Shown here piece after piece: positions 12,884 through 25,781 of a DNA stretch of 64,000 nucleotides (its first letter is position 1; the number at the start of each line of letters is the position of its first letter). The notes under the pieces are model-generated. The model saw nothing but the letters and a program-made list of their open reading frames with translations, did no database searches and was not told the DNA's origin. The stretch lies in NCBI GenBank assembly GCA_936440205.1, contig OW387148.1, forward strand, positions 2,666,001 through 2,730,000, in the 5' to 3' direction. The stretch is from Lepidonotus clava (lineage: Eukaryota > Annelida > Polychaeta > Phyllodocida > Polynoidae). The translations under genes and the position numbers were made by a program.

Positions 12884-13774
12884 ACAACAATACAACTTGT
12901 TCCCTTAGTACATGCAGCACTAACCAATACAACCTGTTCCCCTAGTACATGGAACACCAACCAATAATTATAACCTCTTTCCCTATAGTACAAGGAACAC
13001 CAACCAAAATAGCCTGGTTCCCTAGTACATGGAACACTAACCAATACAACCTGTTCCCCTATAAGATGGAATGCCAACCAATATGTGTTCCCCTAGTACA
13101 TGTTACACCTAATACAACCAGTTCCCCTAGTACATGGAACATCAACCAATACAGCCTGTTCCCCTAGTACATGGAACACCCACCGCTACAACCTGTTCCC
13201 CTCATACATTGAACACCAACCAATACAACCTGTTCCCCCAGTACATGGAACACCAACCAGTACAACCTGTTCCCCTAGTACATGGAACACCAACCACTAC
13301 AACCTGTTCCCCTAGTACATGGAACACCAACCAACACCACCAGTTCCCCTAGAACATAGAAGACTAACCAATACAACATGTTTCCCGTGTACTTGGAACA
13401 CCAACCACTACAAGTACAACCCATTCCCCTCATACATTGAACACCAACCACTACAACCTGTTCCCCTAGGACATGGAACACCAACCAATACAACCAGTTC
13501 CCCTAGTACATTGAACACCAACCCCTACAACCTGTTCCCCTAGTACATTGAACACCAACCACTACAATGTGTTCCCCACTACATAGAACACCAACCCCTA
13601 CAACCTGTTCCCCTAGTACATTGAACACCAACCACTACAATGTGTTCCCCACTACATAGAACACCAACCGCTACAACCTGTTCCCCTAGTACATGGAACA
13701 CCAACCGCTACAACCTGTTCCCCTCATACAGTAACACGGAACACGAACCACTACAACCTGTTTCCCTAGTAGTC
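12884..13774. repeat. 37-bp minisatellite, about 24 copies
   Basis: Units read approximately CAACCAATACAACCTGTTCC then CCTAGTACATGGAACAC, with substitutions and occasional 1-6 bp length changes. The first units are the most diverged. A 73-bp dimer (37 + 36) is duplicated exactly at 13521-13593 and 13594-13666, which shows recent higher-order turnover. The unit length is 1 mod 3, so the same sequence is open in all forward frames and gives Pro/Thr/Asn-rich peptides. I see no evidence that it is translated. Confidence 0.95.
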
Positions 13775-14430
13775 AATGTACGTCTCCCACTTCACCTCCT
13801 CACCTCCCTCTCATTACCCAAATGTCCTACAGGCGAGATGACCATTGCAGTACCCACAATGCCCGCCCATCACCCTCCCCGCCCTACCTGGCCGGTCGGA
13901 GCCAATTGCTCGCGGCCTGAATGGGCTGAAAGCGAGCAGCTCGCCGCCTGCACTGATGAGCAGCTCACATTAAGGAGACTCCTAGAAACCATTCAAGTGG
14001 GGCCACCTGGCGGCCACTTCTCGCGTTACCCGGACAAAAGCCAAAATGGCTTCGTGGGTTTTCTCCGGCGTCGTCAGAGGCGATGGTCACTTGATGGGAT
14101 AAAAGCACCACTGTAATGCCACCACCGGCACCACCGCAGCACCACCACCATACACGTCCACCAACGTCACGTGACATAGCACCTCAGGACATATCCATCA
14201 TGTGGCCGCTAGGGGGCCGCCTAGCGCCGGGCATTGACACCAGAGGGCAGTGCGGCGCCCGTCACGTGGTCCATGGTGGCCGTCCTTCCGGTCGGCGGGC
14301 GTCCCGGTCTGTCTGTCTGTTCGTCGCCCAGGGGGGTTTGTCGTCGTCATCGTCGCTGTTGTCCCCGACAGAAGCGCCCACTGGAACTAATGTTCCCCGG
14401 CCCAGAAACTGTATAATTCTATCACATTAT
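13775..14430. other. GC-rich patch after the minisatellite
   Basis: GAGCAGCTC at 13934 and 13958, a CCACCTGGCGGCC word at about 14002, a CAC-rich trinucleotide stretch (14115-14155) and the two CTCF-like words. No gene assigned despite a 126-codon open frame. Confidence 0.45.
14203..14252 (+). promoter_or_regulatory. Two adjacent CTCF-like words
   Basis: TGGCCGCTAGGGGGC (14203-14217) and GACACCAGAGGGCAGTG (14236-14252) each differ by one base from the CCASYAGRKGGC core. They lie in the same orientation in a GC-rich patch. Binding is inferred, not shown. Confidence 0.45.
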
Positions 14431-17400
14431 GACATGGTGCAACCTTCTAAGTGTATCCCGGGGATGTTTCACTTTGCAGTGCTCTCTCCTTTCTGACTAT
14501 TTGGACCACTAACTGAACCCCCTTTACAACCTGCAGCCTGCCACTAAATGGTCCTTTCCCTATCAGAAATCTTTCTGTATTTTTTTCTATTAATACGTCG
14601 CCGTCCAAATGCCTCCCTTTGCAGGCATTCAATCTATATTTTTGGTCCTCCCGCCGCCCCTCCCTACATCATGATCATCATGCATCAGTTTGTTTCACTG
14701 CTCAGCCTTTCACACATTCCGTCGTTTTTAGCCTGTCGTTCTAGCCCTGTCATCAACGTGCCAAAGAGGCCTTGAACAATGAAATCCCACTCTTTACAGA
14801 AAAGTTCGAGGACGGCCCCATGTCGGTCCCCGTCCAATTTGGTTCAGTTATTGTGTGTGGCGTTTTTCCCGTCTTGAGCCGGTTTCATGTTTTATACTGG
14901 ACAACATTTTCATCTGATCAATAAGTCCCGTCTCGGAGCCAGCGTGGCCAAGAAATAGAAATCCTTTTACCCGGGGAGGTTCTTGCAGGGACTGCTTCAT
15001 TACATGAGCGTCGGCTGAAGGGTACACAGTTAATGGCCACAAAACATGGGACCAATTATCGGAAAATCTACCTGAATAATAATCGCAGAGAAAGTCCACA
15101 CAAGTCTAAGAAATTGCCTCAGCAGGGGCTTAAACAGATGTAATTGCACACATGTTTGTACTGTAAATGCTCCAGACGCGCCAGTTAAGAAGACAGTTTT
15201 CACATTGTTATACAAAAACTATTAATGTAATCAACTGTGTTAATTCGAGTTATTATGTGATAATTGAGTGGGTCCATAGCTTTTCAAGGTATATGTCAGA
15301 TTGAATATATCATATAATATGTATGAAGGAATATGACTGAAATTTCAGGATTAATTTCATAGTATGACAGTGATTGGGTAACCCTACGATGCCAATATAG
15401 CATTTGTATTCAACATCATTCAAGGACAAACTTCCATGGCAAGTTAGGCTTAATGGTTTCCACAGAAGAAAAGATGAAAAGGGGCATGTCTTGGTACACT
15501 GCAACTTCTAATACAAGCGGTATGATACTCATTCCTTTACTATGTCAAATATACACTAAACTCCTGTATTCATCCATTCACTTGAATTTATTTGATACAT
15601 TGGACATACACTGCATTCCAATTACAAAGCTAAAAGAGAACCTATAGTAATGACATATATGTTTGAATATAATGATAAAAATATGCTCTAGATTCTACAG
15701 CCTTTGATATGATACATTTTGAGGGCTCCTACTGACTGAAGGTAATGAAATATCACGAAACAACGACACTGTCTCATATTCTCTGAGCAGTACATAATTG
15801 AGAGGCAATTTCTCATCAACAGAATCATAAAAGGATGATAGTAACGGTACTGTCTTTCTGGCGCAGTATAATGACAACAGACTATGAACCAGGCGATACA
15901 TCAGCGAGACATTATGTGGGGCAATCCGCACTCTCTTGCCGTATTAACCGTCATTGTAATAGGGTAATACTGGTTATACAATAGGTCTAACACACTGTAG
16001 GAGGATATAATTCCTGTGTAATGCATGTATGCAATCATGAGACATGAGATGTCTAATGGTGATAATTACACTGTCATGGAGTACAAGACTGTTATTCTAT
16101 AAAGACGGCTATCTTAATGATTTGACATTTTGGTTCGCAGTTTCTTTGTAAAGCCTTGTTTCCTTTTTTGGGCGTCCCTTACACATCATCTGTCAACGGA
16201 GGCTGTTTTTCAAATTCTGTCATTCCTTAAGAAAATCTGTAGGTGTGGTAGCAGTATTCCATATACAGACTATAGACTTTGCTAGGCCTTTTAGACTTAT
16301 AAATAAAATCTATTAACAACACCTGAAACACTGGCAATGGTTGGGCCAAAGCCATTACAAGAGGAAAGTCGAGAGTAATGAGAAGATATTTTCTTTTTTC
16401 TTTTTTCTCTGTCTGTATATCATGAAGTAGGACCGGGCTGAACAACAGCAATGCTGAGCCAATTAATACCCAAAATAAAAACAAATAAAAAATGATAATT
16501 ACTACTTCAGTATAAGCTCATACTAAATGTCACCAGCAGGTTGTTGACCTCACTGCTATAGGACTTTCACCAAGAGAACCTCCTTATATGGGCATACACT
16601 GACCTGTGGGTCCACTCACCCCTCCCTCCCCCACCACACCCTCCCACGCCTCCAGGGCCGGGCTGTAGGGGGGTTGTCAGACCTGAGAGGACATGACATG
16701 GCCTAATTGGGCCCCACCCTGGAGAACCCACCACGGGGGTACTGGAGGAACGGGGCGGGGGTCCTCGGGACCTTTCCAGCCCCTTTCCGGGCGTCCAGTG
16801 AACTATTTTGACGTAGCCTAACGTCGCGGCTGTCTACATCACATTGGAAGTGAATGGATCATACCAGATGAGACTTCTTGAAAAAAAAAATCCTAAAGTT
16901 CTTTGGCCTATCTAATGAACATTCCCAATTGTAAACATGTTGTTGCCCCAATTGGGAACCAATATTGTTCCACTCTATCCATGGCAATCAAAATAAGTTA
17001 AGTGCCATTCAATGATTCTTGGGTGCTGACGAGTAAACATCCTTCAGATCATGACAATTTCTAAATATCTGAACAATCAACAAATCTTACACTTAACATA
17101 GAGATACATAAAATGTCTATGCTCATAACAGGATCATTCCAGAGATATCGATGCCTTAAGAATTCTCCCCGATCAGGCTATACAGTGAGAACAATCCTGA
17201 TCTGTCAAAGTTATTACAAAGTTTGATTCTAAACGCCAACCCTAAGGACTGAGACTCCCAAATCACCCGTCTGGGAGGGTTGTAATGGGGCAATAAGGGG
17301 CCGACTGTCGTGACAGGCCGCGCCTACCACCCTGTATTAAAGTCTAAAGCCTTTTGAATATCCCGCAATTTGCAAATTGTTATTAGAAATCCTAAAATGT

Positions 17401-19440
17401 TACATACGATTTGAAAGGAAATATGAAACCCTTTCTGAAGATATACAATATATAGATCTTTATCTAATCCTCGTTGCCATTGGCAATTTCTGAAATCATA
17501 GAGTAGATTCGGGTAGTGGAATACAGCCTGTAGGCCTACCCGTCAGGGGCGACACGATAGGACCTTCTCCTATTGGCCACACGCATGCGATTCGGGGATC
17601 TACCTATGTAATAATCGGCACGTGTCAGGGATAAGTGGACACATGTCACCATAATGCTCCATTTTGTTTTCCCAAAATATCCGATTTCTTCGGGCTGAAA
17701 TGGTTGATGGAGATATTGAATGCATTGTCCATGGGTATATGATGATATTCACCTTACCTTGTGGTGAGTTGAAAGCATTATTGATTTGATGTTTAACATT
17801 GAAACCTTGTTTACCTGTACTTCGGCTTAATTTGTCATACAGGTGACATTTGAAAATCTAAAATTGCATTGTCAAGAATCGAAGTATCGGCACATCAATG
17901 TAATTGCATGTATATAGTGTCTGAAAGAAATTCGATAGCCCATCATTATGAGAATGGCTCTATCAGCTTTCGTCGTTTCTTCAATAACATCAGAACTATA
18001 TTCATATGATACTTTCACATACATGATTATTACCCTGTGCATATATGACAGTTTGCAAAGATTGTTTTCCTTTGGACCTAAGCCTTGTTAGTCTGGCTGT
18101 TGCTTTCCAAAGGAGAAGGTCACATAATGCGATACCCAGCATTCACCCAATACATCTATGTAACAATAATCTCTGTTGAAAAGCAAATTACAAAGGTATC
18201 CAGCATAATGTTTTGTCACTTTGTATTGTAGTATTCATTGACAAAAGACAAGTATAATTTTAAAACAACAAAAGTTTACTAATCAGTGCACAAACGCAGA
18301 CCAATTGAAAACATTTACAGGTATAGACTGTTATAAACAGTCTTGGTGAGTTAATTGAAATTCTGTCTGGCTGTCTGACGATATATCAAAATGCCACATT
18401 GCACGTCGGCATGGCCAGATATAGGTCTTAAGCAGATCACTTGACCACCTCCTCCACCTCCTTACGACATCATAGTGGTTAAGCTACTCCCTCCCCACTC
18501 TCCCGCCCCCAACCACCAATAAAAACTAGAAAATAAAAAGAATAAAAGGTAAAATGCATTAGAGGGCAACTGGGGTGAACTTAGCTTTAGTTAGTGATCC
18601 ATCAGAGTGTAAGCAAGTTAGGGCGACAGTGGGGGTCAGGGTAGGGGAAGTGTCGGCCACCTCTGTCCCCCAATACCTACACCCACCCATACCCACCCAC
18701 ATCTATACACCCACCGACGCCCACCCACACCAGCACGTGCCTAGCCCCGATCACCCATAGTAAAGACCCCCAAAACGGACAGCTACCTCCAACGTGGTCA
18801 CTGCCGAATGGTGATATAATATTCAGCCAGCAGGTCGCCGCTCATAGATCTCATTATAGCTGCGGCCTGAATAGTTAAATCAGCGGGTCCTGGTGATAGG
18901 TAGGCTGGGTAGGGGAGTACGGGTGATTAATAAAGGAAGGGGCGGGATGTCAGAGAGTAGGGGCCCTGAATCATGCCATCCCCGCCTGATACATATTAGA
19001 TGAGAGGTGGGGGGTTTATTGATAGAAGCTACCCCGCGCTTGATCCTGTTTGTGATATGCCCAATCTGCCTATATTGGCGATGTATAAATTAGAGGCCTG
19101 GAATGGCAGGTTCGGTCAGGTCAATCCATCAAAGGCTCCACTTTCAATATGCACTGAGCCGTCCACTTGTAATTGACGTCATACAGCCATGTACACTACA
19201 AAACGGTTGGGGTAATCGTCCACAACCCACCGACATAAATTATGTGCTTTTTCCGCTCTCCAATTGTGGGTAAAACTATGACAATTGCATACCCGAAATG
19301 TCACCTAAAATAGGACAGTTCCCGGTATACGTGCAGGCAGTTTTTATGAAAAGAGACCATTAAAATACCACATTACATACAGATTAGCATTCACTGATAA
19401 AGCCATGGTTATGTCCACTTTTTTAAAACAATGAGGCCAA
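14431..19440. other. Mostly AT-rich DNA, no gene seen
   Basis: GC-rich islands lie at 16600-16810 and 18640-18970. The rest has no recognisable gene, RNA or repeat. Confidence 0.45.
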
Positions 19441-19664
19441 TCGATGAGTATTACCCCGGTAGTCATCCCTCAGCCCTCCAGCCGGCCCCTCAGGGGACGA
19501 AAAGCTGAAGGGCCGATAACTCTCCCCGTTTTTAACGGACAGAGATGCATCTATTATGTCACCTCAGGCTTTTATAAAAAGGAGGGCAGAATACTTGATA
19601 TGCCTATAGACAAAAATAGTCTGAGCTACTCGTTAGACACTGGGTGAGCTAATACACTAGGGCG

Positions 19665-19725
19665 CCGCCAGGGGGGCTCTATTCCCGACAGGAAGTTTGC
19701 ACATTTCACTATAGAGGGCGCTGGC
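19665..19725 (+). promoter_or_regulatory. Two weaker CTCF-like words
   Basis: CCGCCAGGGGGGC (19665-19677) and TATAGAGGGCGCTGGC (19710-19725) each keep part of the consensus and share orientation. Confidence 0.3.
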
Positions 19726-20798
19726 TAAGTAGTTCCGGCCAGCAGCGGGAGACCGGACATTGCCTATTTTCCTTCTACGTGTATTTCATAACAAACCTAA
19801 GCCCTCGACAATAGGGGTGGAGCGCTAATATGGAGGCATTGTGGGTTAGGTTGGTCAATGCAACGTTAGACTGGCGACGTGCAGATATTATCAGTAGGCT
19901 TAATGGTATTGGTTCTCTATCGAGGGAAATTGATAGATAATATTTCCTCCATTAGCACTATTACTGGCAGTGGTCAGCACTTATGGAGTTGATGCCTTAT
20001 ATCCAAATACATTCAAATAGTTCTCTTCTTCCGGATAGTTTCTGCTCATATGAATAAGTGGCCAATAAAGAAGCGTACGTTCTATATCAAATGTCGAATC
20101 GTGACAAACGCGCTCACGATTATTGGCTTTCCATGTTATCAAAATTTGATATTATGGAAACATTGTTGATAACATGCAAAACTAATCTTGGTGTGCGCTT
20201 GCGTCACGATACTCCAGTCCTAGATTATGCAGATGAAGATTTATTCAGGAAACATTTCATTGACTCCGACCAATGACCAGTAAACATGGACGGCACGCAT
20301 GTAGGTAAACATGTCTTCCTGTAAAAGATTTCCAAGCCCTTACCTCCCCTACTCCCCTAACTCCCATGGCCCCTCCTTCCGCCCCCACCCTCCCCTTCCT
20401 GAAGACTACGCACGCCGTGGGCGTCAAGTGCCCGGATGACAGGGTGTTCATGTTGCGCACGCAACTTTGGTGCTACCTTAGCGCCACCTATCGCCGCTAA
20501 TGGGAAACGCGACGGGGCGAACCACGTGACCAGTCAGTACGGGGCGCCTGTATCTCCCCCTCCTCTCTTACCCCCCCCCCCCCTCCTCCAGGTGCTCCCA
20601 TCTCCTCCTGTCCCCACTCGGTGTACATGTTCTGACACTTCACAGTCCTCAAGACACGGTCAAACCCACCTACACGCACGTGGGTTCATGTCACACCCAT
20701 TAACATGTTCCTTGTACCCATCCCCCCCATTGCACCTACATTACTCTATAACATCTTCATGTTAACTACCCTGAAACTGCAATTCATTTTTTAACATT
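19726..20798. other. Mixed DNA with one unexplained 72-codon frame
   Basis: The frame at 20058-20276 (+) reads KEAYVLYQMSNRDKRAHDYW and onward, more protein-like than its neighbours, but no homology is recognised and the splice context is poor. TAGCGCCACCTATC at about 20480 is a reverse AGGTGGCGCTA-type (CTCF-like) word. A C-rich run lies at 20570-20585. Confidence 0.25.
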
Positions 20799-20927
20799 CA
20801 GGGCAGAGCCAGATATTTTCGAATGAGGGGGGCGCCCTTTGGTAAATTGAATTCCGTCGGAGCCTCTGATTCAGAGAATTCTATATTGAAAAAAATATGA
20901 TCAGCCCTCCCCCTAAATCCACCACTG
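20799..20927. mobile_element. Small hAT-like element (129 bp)
   Basis: It starts CAGGGCAGAGCCAGATATTT and ends AAATCCACCACTG (reverse complement CAGTGGTGGATTT). It contains the GGGGGGCGCCC core seen in many small invertebrate elements with CAGTGG-GGATCCAG-type tips. The flanking octamers TTAACATT and CCATCATT match at five of eight positions, consistent with an old 8-bp target duplication. Non-coding. Confidence 0.55.
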
Positions 20928-23417
20928 CCATCATTTTTGTTTTATCCTACCTATATAAGCCTATGATAACCCACCCAAATATCTAAATTACCATTGTCAT
21001 AAAAATGTCACTATCAATTTGATATCAACATAAAGAGATGATAGAGCAATAACAAAAACTAGATATATCCAAATTGTGCCTCTCTATTTTCCGTCTTCAT
21101 TCACATAAGTTCCCTCTTTAAGACACCTCTAACGGTGGACGTATTCATGGCAGTGGTGGCAGCAGGTGAGGCACCGGAGCAGCAGGGGGACGCTTGTAGG
21201 TGCTGGAGGACGCCGTGGAGGCGCCTGCCCACGTATATATATCTCCTGCAAATGGTTCTTGCAAAAGGGGGGACGGCAGGACAAAGATGGGGAGTGTTGT
21301 TACTGACATGCCAATTCCCCGGCCGAGATTTACGCACCTCGCCAACTATTATCTCTGCTGATTAACCCACTTAGAGATGCCCGCGCATGCGCAGAGTGGC
21401 GCCACCATGCGACGTAAGGGACGAACTACAACTGGGTGTGACGTCCTGCAGCCAGGGCATTTCTAGATTTTGACATTAACATTCATAAAATGCATTAGAA
21501 AACTACAACGATAAGAACAAGAAATGAGTGACTGTCACGCTCAGAGTAATTCACGGCGAGATGAAACCACTAACAAAGTGTGTAGAACTCTGCGTTGTAT
21601 GAATCGGAAAATGGTCCTCAGGTGGTCGTACAATGGTCATTGATGGAACCGAATGAATCTAACAAGCGTAACCTGTCTGTTCATCGTGCTGTCTTTGAAT
21701 AACGCTATATTCTCTACCGCCGTAAAATTAGAAAGAAACAAAGAGCCTGGCACCGACTGAAATATGCAGCCTCGAGCTCCGATGTGACAAGATGATTAGG
21801 TCTGCAAATGTACTTTGCTGATAAGTCATTCGTCTTTTCATACTGATTTACCTGGCACCGGCAGTGGACTATGTTAAGGTGTAGGTCATTTTCAGCCACA
21901 TGGCAAACACATTCACATCGACACCATATTTTCTCTTTATCCAACAACAAATCATAGCCGTTATTTAAAACCCCAGCCGCAAATTGCTGTGACCTTTTAC
22001 TGCATCGTCCCAAACGCCGAGTGTTACATTTCTAATAAGCACATGTTTCCAAACTGCATGAACGTCCCTGCAATCTCTCTGATTCAAATAATAAACTATA
22101 AAAGGGCTGGACACAGGCTCCGGCCCGGACGACTCTCACTATGAGAGGAGTACACGTGTAATACTGATACCTCTGGCCCAGCTGTGTTGCCATAGGGTCG
22201 GAGGTAGCAGTTTCTTCTTGGCCGGTCGAAGAGAACCCAGAGGTAGAAGATACAGGTAAAAATGTCGGATTGAGTACATCACCTCCCGGCACCCGGTGTC
22301 GACTGGAGACCTTTCAGACACGGGTAACGCTAGAGAAGGACAAATCTGCAGAGTCAGCATAAATCGCCTACAGATGAAAATCACCCGGCGAATGGAGAGA
22401 CGGAATGCCAACACAGTAAATTAATCACACACATATATGATATGTCTAGACCCACAATACGCACAGAACCTGTATATGAAAAATACACAGATACTGCCAT
22501 AATAACATAATGTCTATGGTTCTATCTGACTTATGAAAATAGGTGAATGAAAGGCGGACCGCTAACACAGTGTTTTCATTGCATATATAAGCCTAAATTA
22601 TATATACGTGAAGAGCTTGCTAATGCCACAATGCCATATTTTGTGGTTCTATCCGACTGGTAAAGCCCCTTTTTCATGAGATTAATGTTCTCTTCCGAGA
22701 GCATATGAACCAATGATATTATCAGTTATCTCCATGAAGCTACATACAGAATATTACACTACAGAACTGCAATAATCACTGGCCCACGTCGCATATGCCA
22801 CTAAAACACCTTCAACATAGAAGCTAAAATGTGCTTAACTATTTGCTCAAGCAAAACTCTGAATATATCATGTACGACAGTCAACTTAAATCGGGAACTC
22901 CTTGGTGGTCATTCCCAGTCTGGCTACGATCCCAAAACGTGGATGATGGTGTTTCTGGTACATTAACGCTAGGAAATCATGTCATTCAGTGCAAACGACC
23001 GTTTTATCACACCTTGACCGAACCAATCGTCCCCCGCCAACACGACCACCTCTCCTGGCCTTCTACTGATGACCACTCGGCCTTAATTTCCCAATGGTCG
23101 CATTATATGGGCCGAATACCTGCAAGACATTAGGACCTTAACCCTTTTTGTATCCCTGCCTGCCACACACTCCCTATACATCAGACCTGCCTAGTCCTAC
23201 ACATGCCATTCTGGGCCTTTAAAACATCAACTGTGACAATCTAGAAGCTACAACCCTCAGATGTAGCTTTCCATAGTGTACCTGTTAGGAGGACTTAAGA
23301 ACTAATTGGGATTGAAAATTAAAGTGAAATTCTGGGAGTGGAGTTAAATTTGACTTCTCTAGTAGGAAATGAAGTGAGGCCTCGGGCGGAGGTGGGCTAG
23401 GTGACCTTTGGTGGGCT
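20928..23417. other. No gene seen
   Basis: Mixed DNA. Apart from the NRF1-like palindrome at 21383, nothing recognisable. Confidence 0.45.
21383..21393. promoter_or_regulatory. NRF1-like palindrome
   Basis: GCGCATGCGCA, preceded by CCC. A GTGGCGCCAC palindrome lies a few bases downstream. Confidence 0.35.
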
Positions 23418-23431
23418 CCCAGAGGGCGCTG
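23418..23431 (+). promoter_or_regulatory. CTCF-like word
   Basis: CCCAGAGGGCGCTG matches the 3' three-quarters of the vertebrate consensus. Confidence 0.35.
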
Positions 23432-23819
23432 CCGCTGGTCGCTGCCCTCTTGAAGGTCAAGGCTTTGGTTAACATTGTATTTTCTGAATTATATACATGC
23501 GTTTCTGTGTGTTAGAACATGTAATTAATTGAGGGGCTTAATCTTTGAAATCACTTCACTTGTGAGATGTCTTTGATTTTCATAGATTTTCTGGATATAA
23601 GCAGAAATGTTCTTAATTTAAACCACGATTGCCTTTCTCGGTGTGCTTTGCCAATGCACAGCAACATCTTGTCAATATTTTCTTTCAATACTTTTTTTTT
23701 CAGAGTTTCATTGATTCATTGAAGATTTCATATCGCCCCTCCACCACGCGTCTGTCATGCCAGCTTTGCCAGAGACATTCCTTTTCATTAGCGCCCTCAA
23801 ATACATGAAAAAGGGGCGA

Positions 23820-24260
23820 AAATTCATAATTCTTTTTCATCCAATAACACAAAAGTTCAACCTAATGAATTGCTGAAAGATTCTTATATTTTTGCTGAAA
23901 ACACAATGGAACGCTGGTCCTTAAGCCTTCGGACTTTTTGTCCCAATGGTCCCAGGCAAAAGACAGAAAAGAATGGAAAGAAAAATGATTCACCATCAAT
24001 TAGTTTCATTGCATTAGCAATACCAAATGCGCGTTTGCAGAATTGCTGTACTTTCCATTCCATTAACCCAACAGAACTCATTATGGCGACTAAACAAAGC
24101 GTGCAGTCCCCTTCCACCACCTTTGGAATGGCGCCAGTTCTGAGAAAATGGATGTGGACAATCCGAAATGCAGATCCCAGACCCAAATGGTGGAGTCCCT
24201 GTGTAGTACTTCTGGGTATGATATGTGCATTGAAAGTAGTTTACTCAACCTGAACAAGTT
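23820..24260. promoter_or_regulatory. Conserved-element-like block
   Basis: A moderately GC-balanced stretch with dense transcription-factor-type words: ATTGCATTAGCAAT (24008-24021, an inverted ATTGC repeat), AACAAAG (Sox-like) and GCGCGTTTGCAG. Both strands are open at once (127 codons + and 100 codons -), which suggests a sequence without many TA-rich triplets rather than a gene. Enhancer status is an inference. Confidence 0.3.
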
Positions 24261-24799
24261 TTTTCAAACATAGACAGTCTTGATCCCGACAGACAAACCA
24301 ATGCGCAGTTCATAAAATCGCTCTATGGCATATGGTGGATTCCTGAAAGGCCCGGGGTTATTGTGGAAATGCGAGATATGCCCCATGAAGTGTGTCGCAC
24401 TTACATATACCTTCGGATTTAACTGTCATTTTGAGTCACTTATTCGCAGATAATGAATTTCAAAACCTTCTTAAAAGGTCCACTGGGACACCTTCTTTGG
24501 TTTGGATATATCATCATTCTTTTTCGTTGGATACCGCGCCCAGTATACCAGCACACACGCATAAAAACAGGTGAGATCAAGATTTCCATTGTCTTTTTTT
24601 TTAAAAACTTAACCATCCTCCCATTCTGTCTACCTGTCAGTTACACTCACATTGTGAAGTCTTCCTGGCAAAAGCGAAGTTGACTGCGTGTTGCTGACGT
24701 TGGCCAAGAGACCCAAATATTTGGCAAAAAGATCCTAGCCTGGTGGGCTTTGAACTCTATGGTCAGGGGCCTTGACATGATGGGAATGACACACCCCTC

Positions 24800-24811
24800 T
24801 GCGCATGCGCA
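24800..24811. promoter_or_regulatory. NRF1-like palindrome
   Basis: TGCGCATGCGCA is a perfect 12-bp palindrome. GAGCTGCTC starts 28 bp later at 24839. Confidence 0.4.
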
Positions 24812-25679
24812 CTGGGGCAAACAGGACCCGTTTCATGCGAGCTGCTCAGTAGCAGGAACCTATCTCTACCACAGGGCCTTTTTGGTATCTTCAGAGGGTC
24901 CTCCTGTAGGGACAGGGAGGCAGTCGCCAAGTGGCGGGGGAATCTTTCTAGTCGGCCCTATCTTGTGAAACACACGCCGGTTCGTTGTTGTCTGGTTGTA
25001 CGGAGGTTGCCTAGCTGGCTTCACATCACACAACCAATGTCTGGACTGATAAAAAGAAAAACATACAAAATTCAGTCTGTGAAGCAAACACTTTTTTAAG
25101 TAAAAGGAAAGTAAAGTTTTTCTTTTGTCCAGATGTAGTTCTTTTGTGTTCATCGTCACAATAATATTGGATTTCCAGAAAGCTGTATGATTCTTTAAAA
25201 AGAAAACTTTAGGTTCCCAGACGGGATGTGAAATAGCGAGAGCCTGGAGGGATGGGTCTTACAAAGAAAAGGTGGCAGGATGAAATAAGATGACAGGAGG
25301 AGACATCAATGCACAGCTGAAACAAGAAGTGTACACTGTGGGTTGGGTTTCTGTGAAGTAACTCAAGCTAAATTACACAAGGCATGGATTACTAGCATGA
25401 CATGGAGTGAGACTTGTACACGGATATATAGTTTCGGGATGATGGGTTCCCATTAAGCATTAGGTTCCAGGCATTTACTTGACTTAATGGTACAAGAATC
25501 AGCTTCCAGATTATCATAAGCAGGTTTCATATCTTAATGGGACCTTGTCTCCTTTCAGAAAATGTGAGACTCATATATCCGTATGGGCATTAGTCCTATG
25601 AAGTGCCACTAAATAAAATAGGCGTATGGCGTTATGGAACATAAGTGCAAATTCTGAACTTTTCAAAAGGAGAAGGAGT

Positions 25680-25781
25680 GGTCGCCCTTATGTAAAATGT
25701 CCATGAATCCTATTTCAAAAGAATTAGTATTTGACCAAAAAAAAAGAGGGGTGGCGCCCCCCCCCCTTCTCTGCTAGTATG
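25680..25781. mobile_element. Possible third copy of the GGCGC-core family
   Basis: A GGAGTGGTCGCCC-like left side and a GAGGGGTGGCGCCCCCCC core are followed by CTTCTCTGCTAG. It resembles the other two copies in layout only; the ends are poorly defined. Confidence 0.25.

Noticed and set aside
12884-13774. CRISPR array
   Set aside because: Units are contiguous without unique spacers, and the genome is clearly animal.
12620-14116. Chain of 65-158-codon frames as a Pro/Thr-rich protein
   Set aside because: The frames jump with each 37-bp unit, are open in several phases, and follow the minisatellite exactly.
23870-24253. 127-codon frame as a protein
   Set aside because: The opposite strand is open over nearly the same span, codon bias is absent, and no family is recognised.
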